Part shown: positions 25,262 through 33,082 of the stretch, piece by piece | How the letters are laid out: each line of letters opens with the position of its first letter | Position numbering within the stretch: the first letter of the stretch is position 1 | Assembly: GCA_002448815.1 (NCBI GenBank) | Contig: DKAJ01000001.1 | Span: 62,001 to 126,000 of the forward strand | Length of the DNA: 64,000 bases | Direction of reading: 5' to 3' | DNA from: Micavibrio sp. UBA6929 | GTDB taxonomy: Bacteria > Pseudomonadota > Alphaproteobacteria > Micavibrionales > Micavibrionaceae | The notes under the pieces: model-generated | Seen by the model: the letters and a program-made list of their open reading frames with translations, nothing else | What the model was told of the DNA's origin: nothing | The model's database searches: none | Translations under genes and position numbers: made by a program

Positions 25262-25290
25262 TATATAGATGATATGCAGGCCGAAGTCAA
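25262..25290 (-). promoter_or_regulatory. Predicted sigma-70 promoter of the small-protein pair
   Basis: On the minus strand TTGACT (25285-25290) and TATATA (25262-25267) are separated by exactly 17 bp. Transcription would start near 25255, giving a leader of about 87 nt before the ATG at 25168. The rest of the 25169-25444 spacer is AT-rich and shows no other gene. Confidence 0.6.
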
Positions 25291-25444
25291 GATCTATTAC
25301 CACTAAGTGATAACAGGGGGGGTATATAAGCGCTCATATTGTAATATTATTATAATTTTAGGGTGCTTTTGTGTGTTTAAGTGAAGTCAAATAAGAGTAG
25401 GGTAACGAGTGTTTCTATTCTCTGAAAATTATGACATGTATCAA

Positions 25445-25520
25445 TGGCGCGCCCGGCAGGATTCGAACCTGCGACACCTGGCTCCGGAAACCAGTGCTCT
25501 ATCCCCTGAGCTACGGGCGC
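25445..25520 (-). tRNA. tRNA-Arg (anticodon CCG)
   Basis: The minus strand folds into a full cloverleaf. The acceptor stem is GCGCCCG with CGGGCGC, the D arm contains GCTCAGGGGATAGAGC and the T arm TTCGAAT. The anticodon stem-loop has the 7-nt loop TTCCGGA, so the anticodon is CCG, reading the Arg codon CGG. The discriminator is G and CCA is encoded (25445-25447 on the plus strand). Confidence 0.97.
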
Positions 25521-25655
25521 TTATTGTTGCATCTGACAACTTTATCTGTGATGGCGCATCATTTGTCAATGCGTGCTATTTTGCCATAATAATTTGCCTT
25601 AAGGTGCGTTTTTGTGTAAGGTCTGTCCCTGAACAGGAATAACGCGGAGGATACC

Positions 25656-26708
25656 GTGAAAAAAGGCCGTATAAAAGGTCAGCAGGCCGAGCATATAGGT
25701 GGGCCACGTACAATGGATGGAATGGTCCTTGTTGGGGATCTTTCTTCTGATGATCCGCGCATCCATGATCTGGAATGCCCATGCTGCGAAGGTGTGCCAC
25801 TGGTGTATAAAAAGGGCGCAAAGGTCAATGGCGGCCTTGAGCGCAGCGATCCGGTCTTATCCACGAAATCTGGTTATAAAGATAAACATTTGCAAGGCTG
25901 CACTTATGTTTCGCCTGAGGTCACAGTGAGCCTTAAAGACCGTTCATTAAAAGCTGCTGTCGCGAACAATGAATATATTTTGCTTAACCTTAACTTTTTG
26001 CATGCAACAGATGAATATAGCCGCAAGCAAGTGTCTCCGGATGTAAAAAGAAGGCACGGCGTGGTTGAACCACCAGAGGTCAGCGCCTGGAAAGCCACGC
26101 ATGATTATAAGGCGCATGCTATTCACAGTGTTGATGATTATATCAAAACAATCAGGCGCATTCGTAAGCTCGCGCAAGAGCATAACAAGCCGAATTATGC
26201 GGCCATCAAGGTTGCGGTACATCACAATGGGCGCGTGCAATCCTACGAATCGTTTTCGGGTGGCGCAGACCGTGTGCGTTTGCGTCATGCGTTCCGGCAA
26301 ACAATTGATGCACCTGTTGATGTTAAAGGACGCTGCCAAAAGGGGCGGCCTGTTTTGTTGACCAGTGAAATGGGCAAGTGGTCATTAACCGCGCGCGATA
26401 ATGGCAATGTGCTTGCCTCAAGCTATTCAAATGAAAACCATCATAACAAAATTTATATTGTCTTTGAAAAAGCCGTCGGCAGCGAATTTGAGAAAACCCT
26501 TATGCAGCAAGCCGAGCAAGGCGCGTCCTTTGGTTTCATTGCCGAGCCAATTGTTGTGAGCAAGTTGTCGCATGCCTTCAATAACCAAAAAGGATTGGTC
26601 TTTAAGATTAAATCACCTGATCAGGTTACCTTTGATGAAACATTGGTGACAAAGGGACCTTCGGGCAAATTGTTCGAAGACGAACCTTATGTTGTAGGTC
26701 TGACGTAA
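25656..26708 (+). CDS. Hypothetical protein with an N-terminal Cys cluster, 350 residues
   Basis: No known family recognised. The GTG start is backed by a CGGAGGA ribosome-binding site 5 bp upstream. Cys41, Cys43 and Cys44 (ECPCCEG) with His78 and Cys82 (HLQGC) could form a zinc ribbon. The ribbon resembles that at the front of CoiA-like proteins (CPxC...PLxxKKG), although the nuclease part is not evident. The body is basic and soluble, with an acidic end. It lies between tRNA-Arg and secE, a spot where insertions often occur, and has no partner gene. Confidence 0.6.
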   Translation: MKKGRIKGQQAEHIGGPRTMDGMVLVGDLSSDDPRIHDLECPCCEGVPLVYKKGAKVNGGLERSDPVLSTKSGYKDKHLQGCTYVSPEVTVSLKDRSLKAAVANNEYILLNLNFLHATDEYSRKQVSPDVKRRHGVVEPPEVSAWKATHDYKAHAIHSVDDYIKTIRRIRKLAQEHNKPNYAAIKVAVHHNGRVQSYESFSGGADRVRLRHAFRQTIDAPVDVKGRCQKGRPVLLTSEMGKWSLTARDNGNVLASSYSNENHHNKIYIVFEKAVGSEFEKTLMQQAEQGASFGFIAEPIVVSKLSHAFNNQKGLVFKIKSPDQVTFDETLVTKGPSGKLFEDEPYVVGLT

Positions 26709-26863
26709 CCACCGAAGTTTCTTGGTGAAATGATGATTTTCTACTGGCATTTTGTAAAAAAGTGCAGTAAACCTAATTTATTCCCCGTTATAACAGAGAC
26801 TAAAGAAAGGCCACTGGCCTCACGATCTGTACCCGAAAACGGCGTAAGAAAAGGATAAAGAAA

Positions 26864-27061
26864 ATGGCAAAAGCAGGCCCAATTACATTTTTCAGACAAG
26901 TGCGCAGTGAAGCGCGCAAAATCACATGGCCATCTAAGCAAGAGATTATCGCCAGTACAATCGGCGTGTTTGTGATGGTGTTTGTTGCATCGTTGTTTTT
27001 GTATTTCGCAGACCAAGTTTTGGCTTGGGGTGTGCGCACCATTATGGGATTTGGCGGTTAA
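26864..27061 (+). CDS. secE: SecE, preprotein translocase subunit
   Basis: SecE clamps SecY in the SecYEG channel. The 65-residue short form has the conserved amphipathic helix (FFRQVRSEARKITWPSKQE) followed by one membrane segment (about residues 29-50). It is followed 56 bp later by nusG, as usual, but tRNA-Trp is not found upstream and rplK does not follow nusG. Confidence 0.96.
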   Translation: MAKAGPITFFRQVRSEARKITWPSKQEIIASTIGVFVMVFVASLFLYFADQVLAWGVRTIMGFGG

Positions 27062-27117
27062 TCCGGCCAATCCAGTTGAGTTAAAGAGTTAAGCAAGCAT
27101 AGAAAAGGAAATTTAAA

Positions 27118-27648
27118 ATGGCTGCTAAATGGTATGTTCTTCATGTGTATTCAGGCTTTGAAAACAAAGTATCCGAAGCCATCAAAGAAAAGGCAGAGAA
27201 GCAAGGTCTTCAAGACTGCGTAGAAGAAATTCTTGTGCCAATGGAAGAGGTCGTTGAAGTAAAACGCGGTCAGCGCGTCAACAGCGAGCGTAAATTCTTC
27301 CCAGGTTATGTTCTTGCGAAATTGGATATGAACGACAATCTGTGGCACATGATTAAAGATACGCCAAAGGTAACAGGATTCCTTGGCGCGGGTAACAAAC
27401 CAGTTCCGATCTCTGAGCGTGAAGCGCAGCAAATCTTGACACAAGTCCAAGAGGGCGTTGATCGTCCACGTCCATCAGTTATCTACGATGTCGGCGAAGA
27501 AGTGCGCGTTACAGATGGCCCATTTGCATCATTCAATGGTGTTGTTGAGGACGTTGATGAAGAGAAATCTAAGTTGAAAGTTTCTGTATCGATCTTTGGT
27601 CGTGCAACGCCAGTTGAACTTGAGTTCACACAGGTTGAAAAGCTCTAA
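27118..27648 (+). CDS. nusG: Transcription elongation/antitermination factor NusG
   Basis: NusG binds RNA polymerase, suppresses pausing and couples transcription to Rho or the ribosome. The NGN domain (WYVLHVYSGFENKVSEAIKE...) occupies residues 3-115, including the PGYVLAKLDMND segment. The C-terminal KOW domain (FASFNGVVEDVDEEKSKLKV) follows from about 125. Length 176 is standard. Transcription appears to end at the terminator inside the convergent gene, instead of running on into rplKAJL. Confidence 0.97.
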   Translation: MAAKWYVLHVYSGFENKVSEAIKEKAEKQGLQDCVEEILVPMEEVVEVKRGQRVNSERKFFPGYVLAKLDMNDNLWHMIKDTPKVTGFLGAGNKPVPISEREAQQILTQVQEGVDRPRPSVIYDVGEEVRVTDGPFASFNGVVEDVDEEKSKLKVSVSIFGRATPVELEFTQVEKL

Positions 27649-27660
27649 GATTTATAAGAA

Positions 27661-28278
27661 TTATTCGTTTTTCAAAAGCGGCGCTTCTGTGATGGGGGCG
27701 CCGCTTTTTTCTGCGCTGTCTTCGCTTGGCACTGTATTTTTATCGTCCAGTGATTCTGACGTGTCAGGAATGCTTGGCACTGTAACGGCTGGGCCATTTG
27801 TCTGGTCGTCTTTCACCATGCCTTCACCTTCAAGGGCGTCGCCATCCATTTGTTCGCTGGCTTCTTCAAGGCAATCTAAAATCCACACATCGTAAATAGG
27901 ATGATCCATATATGAAAGGGCAGGTGATGACGCAAACATCCAACCACTGAAAACCCATTCTGCGTGTGATCCAACGGATCCGATGCTGCTGATCTCTTTG
28001 TCTTGGCGCTCTTCCCAGATTTGCAGGAAGGCTGCGCTTTCTGGTTGTTCTACTGGTGGTGCTTTGCGGCAGGCTTGAACGCGCACAAACAGTGATCCGA
28101 ACTTAACGGTTGATCCCACATCAGCCTGAAATGTCAGTGTGCGCGCCGTGATCTTATCAAGCGCCCGTAACTGCACTGCAGGGAAATCGATCATCTCTTT
28201 TGCATGTGATGTGGACGCATGAAAAGGAGCCAAGCACGTCAACAAGGCAAGCGCCGAAAGGGTAAGAGATGGTTTCAC
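27661..28278 (-). CDS. DUF2155 family exported protein
   Basis: An alphaproteobacterial family of unknown function. The GTG at 28278 is chosen because the product then starts with a signal peptide (PSLTLSALALLTCLAPF, cut after SHA) and the gene begins just past the mlaD stop; a longer frame would run through mlaD. The 205 residues include the core LDKITARTLTFQADVGS, VRVQACRKAPP and the Trp-rich AEWVFSGWMFASSP. They end in a low-complexity acidic and Ser/Pro tail of about 60 residues. The NDUFA12-mlaD-DUF2155 order is seen in other alphaproteobacteria. Confidence 0.82.
   Translation of the reverse strand: MKPSLTLSALALLTCLAPFHASTSHAKEMIDFPAVQLRALDKITARTLTFQADVGSTVKFGSLFVRVQACRKAPPVEQPESAAFLQIWEERQDKEISSIGSVGSHAEWVFSGWMFASSPALSYMDHPIYDVWILDCLEEASEQMDGDALEGEGMVKDDQTNGPAVTVPSIPDTSESLDDKNTVPSEDSAEKSGAPITEAPLLKNE
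27674..27710 (+). terminator. Intrinsic terminator of secE-nusG, inside the convergent gene
   Basis: An 11-bp stem (27674-27684 with 27698-27708) with a 13-nt loop ends in six T. It lies within the last codons of the DUF2155 gene on the other strand. Confidence 0.8.
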
Positions 28279-28297
28279 AATAGATCCACTTGTTGTT

Positions 28298-28768
28298 TTA
28301 CTGTGCAGCGTCGTCGCTGTCTTTGTCTTGCATGCTAAAGATGAACTGGCCAAGAAGCTGCTCAAGGTTTTGCGGTGCTTGTGTGTATTCAATCTGACCG
28401 CCTGCCTCGATATAGTCTTCTTCTGATCCGGGCTCAAGGCCAAGATAAAGGCCGCCTAAAAGGCTTTCGCTGCTGATCAATGCAGCAGTATCAAGGGGAA
28501 GTTCGATGCCTGCATCAATGAGCAATGTTACTTGCGCAAGAAACGTAATGGGGTTGAGCGCAACATCTTGAACTGTGCCGACCTTAACGCCGCTGATACG
28601 TACGTCATCACCCGCGCGCAGGCCGCCAATGCCAGAGAATTCTGCAGAAACCGTATAGGTTTCATCGCTTTGCTCCATACCGCCAGCTTTATAGCTATAC
28701 TGGAAGAAGACAATCGCTCCTAAAATAACAAGTGCGCCAAGAATGGTTTCAAATGCATTGCGTTTCAT
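28298..28768 (-). CDS. mlaD: MlaD-like lipid-transport substrate-binding protein
   Basis: MlaD forms a hexameric MCE-domain ring that moves phospholipids between inner and outer membrane, keeping the outer leaflet free of phospholipid. The 156-residue protein has an N-terminal membrane anchor (ETILGALVILGAIVFFQYSY) and one MCE domain (SAEFSGIGGLRAGDDVRISG...VGTVQDV). The C-terminal helix (LEQLLGQFIFSM) plugs the ring in known structures. The ABC parts mlaE/mlaF are not in this window, as is usual where mlaD stays with NDUFA12. Confidence 0.93.
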   Translation of the reverse strand: MKRNAFETILGALVILGAIVFFQYSYKAGGMEQSDETYTVSAEFSGIGGLRAGDDVRISGVKVGTVQDVALNPITFLAQVTLLIDAGIELPLDTAALISSESLLGGLYLGLEPGSEEDYIEAGGQIEYTQAPQNLEQLLGQFIFSMQDKDSDDAAQ

Positions 28769-28792
28769 AAAAAGAAATCCCGTGTTTATATC

Positions 28793-29206
28793 TTATTTCG
28801 TGTTGTTGATCGCCGTATTGGGTGACCATGGTTCGTAATCGCCAGTGGCGCTGTCGCGCTGTCCACCAGAAAGGATATGGCCAGGCGGACGATATGCTTG
28901 ATTCGTACCTGTCATGTTTGGCGTGTGTGGCTTTTGCCACTCGCGGCGATAGGCTTCTTCATCTTCTGCTGGAATGATATCTGTCTGGTGGTGCAACCAT
29001 CCATGCCACTCTGGCGGCACAAGGCTGGCTTCGGGCGAGTCTTTATACATGACCCAGCGGCGCTCACGATAGTAACCTTTGCGCGGCTTTCCGCGATAAT
29101 ATTTGTTGCCGTATCCGTCTGTTCCGACCAATTCTTTGGCTGTGAACAGGTTGAAACAATGAATATGTGCAGGCGATAAAACGCCAATCCAGTCTAATAT
29201 GCTCAT
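28793..29206 (-). CDS. NADH:ubiquinone oxidoreductase accessory subunit, NDUFA12 family
   Basis: NDUFA12 (B17.2) is a peripheral complex I subunit shared by mitochondria and alphaproteobacteria. ATG 29206 gives 137 residues. The family core is plain: FTAKELVGTDGYGNKYYRG, then the basic YYRERRWVMYKD and PPEWHGWLHHQTD. The C-terminal part is Gly/Asn/Thr-rich and variable. It leads the leftward run into mlaD and DUF2155 and is itself strong evidence for an alphaproteobacterial host. Confidence 0.93.
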   Translation of the reverse strand: MSILDWIGVLSPAHIHCFNLFTAKELVGTDGYGNKYYRGKPRKGYYRERRWVMYKDSPEASLVPPEWHGWLHHQTDIIPAEDEEAYRREWQKPHTPNMTGTNQAYRPPGHILSGGQRDSATGDYEPWSPNTAINNTK

Positions 29207-29299
29207 GATGATAAGCTTACCATTTTTATATTTACATGCAGACGCGATTATGGCACGCCATACATCAGGATACAAGACACTAACAGGACAGTTTTAACA

Positions 29300-29764
29300 A
29301 TGAATATCGAAGAAAAAGTAAAAGAATGTGGTTATGAATTACCGGCGGCGGCCAAGGCCGTGGCCAGCTATGTCCCCTATGTGATTAGCGGATCGCACGT
29401 GTATATTGCAGGGCAAATTCCATTTATAAATGGTCAGGCAATGAACCAAGGTATTCTGGGTAAGGATTTTGACATCGCGCAGGGGCAAGAGGCTGCTAAG
29501 GCATGTGCGCTGAATATCTTGGCGCAGGTCAATCAAGCCGTCGACGGCGACTGGAGCCGCGTTAAGCGCTGCGTGAAGTTGGGTGCATTTGTTGCGGCAA
29601 CCCCTGAATTTACGGATCACCCTGTCGTTGTGAACGCGGCGTCTGAATTGCTGGTTGAGGTCATGGGCGAAGCGGGGCGTCATGCACGTTCGGCCGTGGG
29701 TGTACCCAGTCTTCCGCTAAATTGTGCGGTTGAAATCGACGCAATTTTTGAAATCGATGTATAA
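29300..29764 (+). CDS. RidA/YjgF family protein
   Basis: RidA-family proteins remove reactive enamine and imine intermediates from PLP enzymes, or act as isomerases. The 154 residues match the long RidA-like subfamily (YABJ-like trimer). The internal hydrophobic strand HVYIAGQIPFING and the region LPLNCAVEIDAIFEI near the C terminus match the family, but the usual catalytic Arg in the R-x-C/R-x-A position is not clear. It stands alone between two leftward genes. Confidence 0.88.
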   Translation: MNIEEKVKECGYELPAAAKAVASYVPYVISGSHVYIAGQIPFINGQAMNQGILGKDFDIAQGQEAAKACALNILAQVNQAVDGDWSRVKRCVKLGAFVAATPEFTDHPVVVNAASELLVEVMGEAGRHARSAVGVPSLPLNCAVEIDAIFEIDV

Positions 29765-29781
29765 ATAACCGTAAACGAGGC

Positions 29782-30645
29782 TTAGTCGCGAATTGAAAAA
29801 GCGCGGCGCGCTTCGTCGCGGCATAGTTGCTGCGTTTGCAGAGGAGGGCGCTCTGGTTTTGGGTTTGCGGCTTGTTCTGCGCGCTCGGCGTGCGATAAAA
29901 TATCGTCGTAGGAAAGCGCATAATACGCCGTTGGAATGCGGACATGGTGGATGAGGGCTTCGCCGAAGGCTGTAGGCTTGAAGCTGCAATAGATCGTGCA
30001 TTCAGATAGGTTTTGCGTTTTTAAAGTGTCGCAGGCCTTGCGAATGGCAAGGGCCTCTGCAAAAGAAAGCGGATCAAATTCGTTGCTATATGCGCTGCTG
30101 CCCTCGGCAAGAATACGCCCATCTTTATCGGCAATCAATGCGCCAAAGGCGCGTCCTTCACCGCTTGCCGCAGTTTTAACCGCAATTTCAATCGCGCGCA
30201 GCATCAAATCCTGCGGATCCGCCGTTTGCGTATTCATTGCAGCGAGCTGCGCCTGAGACGATTGTGAGGCAAGGGCGCATGTGCGCTGTGTGATGTGGAT
30301 AAGGCGCTCGGGCAGGACGGGTTTTTCAAGGATACTTTGAATGCCAAGCTCACTAGCCTGAATTTCAAGGCCAGCCGGGTTTTCGCCAGTGATCGCAATA
30401 ATAGGGGTGCTGTTGCCTGCTTGGCGCAAGTGCCTTGCGAAATCAAATCCCCCCATAGGTGACATATTAATATCAATCAAAATCAGGTCAAAGCGCTGCT
30501 TGGAAGCCAGATCCAAAGCTGTTTGTCCATCAGAGGCGCCGATGACAGTGTGGCCTTTTGTTTTGAGGATGCTGGCCATCATTTCACGGCTGACGGTGTT
30601 GTCTTCTGCAATTAAAATTTGGTAATGCGCGTGTTGGTCAGTCAT
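29782..30645 (-). CDS. Response-regulator receiver fused to a zinc-ligand-less deaminase domain
   Basis: ATG 30645 gives 287 residues. Residues 8-125 are a receiver domain with the full active site: Glu14-Asp15, Asp58 (phospho-acceptor, LILIDIN), Thr86 and Lys108. Residues 147-256 align with the CMP/dCMP or tRNA-adenosine deaminase fold (FGALIADKDGRILAEG, DPLSFAEALAIRKAC). There the zinc His (H-A-E) is Phe195 and the P-C-x-x-C cysteines are Thr225 and Gly228; Glu197 is kept. So the deaminase should bind no zinc. The output may be protein or nucleotide binding under phosphorylation control. No kinase is adjacent. Confidence 0.78.
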   Translation of the reverse strand: MTDQHAHYQILIAEDNTVSREMMASILKTKGHTVIGASDGQTALDLASKQRFDLILIDINMSPMGGFDFARHLRQAGNSTPIIAITGENPAGLEIQASELGIQSILEKPVLPERLIHITQRTCALASQSSQAQLAAMNTQTADPQDLMLRAIEIAVKTAASGEGRAFGALIADKDGRILAEGSSAYSNEFDPLSFAEALAIRKACDTLKTQNLSECTIYCSFKPTAFGEALIHHVRIPTAYYALSYDDILSHAERAEQAANPKPERPPLQTQQLCRDEARRAFSIRD

Positions 30646-30808
30646 ATTGAGGTGTTCCCAAAAAAAAGAGGTGCAGGGCTGAAAGCCCAGATGATGCAAA
30701 GGGTATTTTAGCGCGCTCTGGTTGAAACGGCAATAGGGCTTGTTTCACTGCGGTAGTTGCTGTAAAAATGCGGGCAAGCAGAGTGTAAAAAAATAAAGGA
30801 TTAAAACT

Positions 30809-31312
30809 ATGGCTGATGCGACGCAATCAAATGAAAATCAAGGAACGCCAACAAGTGAATTGCCTGTGAGCATTCTTGCGCAATATGTGCGTGATTTGTC
30901 GTTTGAAAATCCGCATGCACCAGACAGTTTGAAAATGGGCGCGCAGCAACCCAATATGGATGTCAGTATTGGTCTGGATGCACGTAAGATGCCTGATAAT
31001 GACGGCCTGTATGAAGTTGTGCTCAGCGCGCGCGCCGAGGCTGTATCTGGTGAAAAGACAATGTTCTTGTGCGAGGTTCAATACGGCATTATGTGCCAAA
31101 TCGACCCAAGCGTTGACGCAGATACGCATCACCCGCTTGTTTTTATCGAAGTTCCGCGTCAGGCGTTTCCGTTCGTAAGGCAGATTATTGCATCAACAGT
31201 GGCAAATGGCGGCTTTCCGCCGCTCTATCTAGCACCTGTTGATTTCCATCAGCTTTATATGGATCGCTTTGCGAAGGATATTGAAAAATCCAAAGAAATT
31301 GCCGAGGCATAA
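30809..31312 (+). CDS. secB: SecB protein-export chaperone
   Basis: SecB is a tetrameric cytosolic chaperone that passes unfolded preproteins to SecA. The family landmarks are ILAQYVRDLSFENPHAPDS near the N terminus, the central PNMDVSIGLDAR strand and C-terminal RQIIASTVANGGFPPLYLAPVDF. Length 167 is normal. It is a single gene followed by a hairpin at 31344; the neighbours seen in some alphaproteobacteria (fxsA, timm44-like) are absent. Confidence 0.96.
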   Translation: MADATQSNENQGTPTSELPVSILAQYVRDLSFENPHAPDSLKMGAQQPNMDVSIGLDARKMPDNDGLYEVVLSARAEAVSGEKTMFLCEVQYGIMCQIDPSVDADTHHPLVFIEVPRQAFPFVRQIIASTVANGGFPPLYLAPVDFHQLYMDRFAKDIEKSKEIAEA

Positions 31313-31343
31313 GCCTTGCCGCATAAAATTATGAAAGTGACCT

Positions 31344-31385
31344 AAGGCTATAAAGTTACTGGCTTTATAGCTTTCGTCCCTTTTT
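31344..31385 (+). terminator. Probable secB terminator
   Basis: A 12-bp stem (31344-31355 with 31363-31374, one G-U pair) around a 7-nt loop. The T tract is separated by a few bases (five T at 31381-31385), so this is a likely but not classical intrinsic terminator. Confidence 0.5.
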
Positions 31386-31459
31386 ATTGTTTGCGTTAAA
31401 TGCGCAAATACGATAAAGAAACCGTGAATTTATTACTTTAGTGCAACAAGGGTCAGAAC

Positions 31460-32380
31460 ATGAACGTCTGGATTTTATTTAATGAAGATATCGAAGCCGC
31501 ATCAGCCGAGGCTTTCGAGGTTCGACGTTTTGTTGCTGAAGGGCGTGAAATGGGCTTCAATGTTGAGGTTTATCACCCTGAACAATTTGATCTGCTTGTC
31601 ACCGAAGAAGATAAAGGCTCAATTCTTATTGATGGCAAAAGCAAGCCTTTGCCCGATATCTTGTTGCCGCGTACTTATGTGATTGATACTGGTTATTTCG
31701 CAATGGCCGTTATTCGCCAGTTTGAACGCTTAGGCGTGCTTGTCTATAACGGCGCGGCGTGCATTGAAACTGTTGCGGATAAATTGCATACGCACCAAAT
31801 TCTGGTTGAGCAAAATATCCCAACGCCGACAACGATGCTGGCGAAATTTCCGATTGATGTTGATCTGTTGGAAGATAAAATTGGCTTTCCTGTTGTTGTG
31901 AAAACGCTGCTTGGCGTAAACGGAACAGGGGTCTTTTTGATGGAAGACCGTAAACATTTCAAAGACCTAATGGATATGATCTTTGAGATCAGCCCAAATA
32001 TTCAGCTGATTTTCCAAAAATTCATCGCCAAAAGCCGTGGCCGCGATATTCGCTTGTTTGTCGTGGATGGTGAGGTTGTCGCCGCAATGGAGCGCCGCGC
32101 GGGCAATGATGATTTTAAGGCGAATATCTCACAAGGCGGCAGCGGCATTGAAATCAAACCCGACCAAGAGGCCGTTGATATGGCGATTAAAACTGCCAAG
32201 GCTCTGAATATTCAAATCGCAGGCATTGATTTGCTTTATGGGGATAACGGCTATACAGTATGTGAAGCTAATACATTCCCAGGTTTTAAAGGGCTGGAAA
32301 CATATTGCAATGTCAATATTCCGCGCCTCATCTTCACAGCCATGGAAAAACGCTTGGCTGATTTTAAGAAGAATAAATAA
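31460..32380 (+). CDS. RimK-type ATP-grasp ligase
   Basis: A 306-residue ATP-grasp enzyme. The ATP-binding lid starts at about 105 (CIETVADKLHTHQILVEQN), with FPVVVKTLLGVNGTGVFLM as the nucleotide-binding sheet. The metal-binding block is GRDIRLFVVDGEVVAAMERR...NTFPGFKGLE. RimK homologues add glutamate or similar amino acids to a carboxyl terminus, but acceptors differ and none is indicated here. The next gene starts 19 bp on, so a shared transcript with the LysE exporter is likely. Confidence 0.88.
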   Translation: MNVWILFNEDIEAASAEAFEVRRFVAEGREMGFNVEVYHPEQFDLLVTEEDKGSILIDGKSKPLPDILLPRTYVIDTGYFAMAVIRQFERLGVLVYNGAACIETVADKLHTHQILVEQNIPTPTTMLAKFPIDVDLLEDKIGFPVVVKTLLGVNGTGVFLMEDRKHFKDLMDMIFEISPNIQLIFQKFIAKSRGRDIRLFVVDGEVVAAMERRAGNDDFKANISQGGSGIEIKPDQEAVDMAIKTAKALNIQIAGIDLLYGDNGYTVCEANTFPGFKGLETYCNVNIPRLIFTAMEKRLADFKKNK

Positions 32381-32398
32381 ATTTAACAGGGATCCATC

Positions 32399-33067
32399 AT
32401 GGAAATTGTGCTGCAATGCCTGCTTTGGGCATCGATACAGCTTGCCGCGACAATGTCGCCCGGGCCTGCCTTTGTTGTCACCGTAAAAAATGCCTTAACC
32501 TATGACCGCCGCACCGCGATGGCAACGGCTGTGGGGCTGGCGGCTGGCGTGGGCGTGCATGTGACGATTGCGCTCACGGGGATTTCGCTTCTGATTTCTG
32601 GGTCACAAATTTTGTATGCGATTTTAAAATATGCGGGCGCTGCGTATTTGATTTATATCGGTGTGAAAAGCCTGTGGAGCGCACGGAAGAAATTCTTTAA
32701 AAAGCCGCATAATGCAGAAAAGGCAGCAGAATTTTTCGCCGAACATGAACCGCAATCTGCGCGCATTATGCCTGCTCTGCATAAAACGGTTTTACAGGGA
32801 TTCCTGACAAACCTGCTGAACCCTAAAGCGCTTGTGTTCTTTACCGCTGTCTTGGCGCAGTTTATCTCGCCAGATATGGGGGCAGGCCTGAAAACGGTTT
32901 ATGGGCTGATCTCTGTGGTGACCGAGCTTGTATGGTTCATCGGGGTAAGCGTTGTTTTGACTAACCAAGCTATTCAAAAGAAATTCTTGGCCGTTATGCA
33001 CTGGGTCGATGCCGTTTTTGGCGGCTTGATCGTCTATCTGGGGATTCAGCTCGTTTCTAAATCTTAG
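32399..33067 (+). CDS. LysE/RhtB family exporter
   Basis: A 222-residue inner-membrane exporter with about six hydrophobic segments and the family signature SPGPAFVVTVKNALTYDRR (the usual form is PGPNFL...), near residue 20. Members export amino acids such as Lys, Thr or homoserine lactone. It follows an ATP-grasp ligase after 19 bp; export of a product made by that enzyme is possible but not shown. A charged loop of about 30 residues (95-125) interrupts the hydrophobic pattern. Confidence 0.85.
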   Translation: MEIVLQCLLWASIQLAATMSPGPAFVVTVKNALTYDRRTAMATAVGLAAGVGVHVTIALTGISLLISGSQILYAILKYAGAAYLIYIGVKSLWSARKKFFKKPHNAEKAAEFFAEHEPQSARIMPALHKTVLQGFLTNLLNPKALVFFTAVLAQFISPDMGAGLKTVYGLISVVTELVWFIGVSVVLTNQAIQKKFLAVMHWVDAVFGGLIVYLGIQLVSKS

Positions 33068-33082
33068 CCTCGTATCGAACGC

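Noticed and set aside
25445..25655. tRNA-Arg as an attachment site of an integrated element
   Set aside because: No duplicate of the tRNA 3' end and no integrase lie nearby, so an integration event is not supported.
26709..26863. tRNA-Trp expected upstream of secE
   Set aside because: No cloverleaf was found in the 155-bp spacer; only AT-rich DNA and a weak promoter-like TATAAC.
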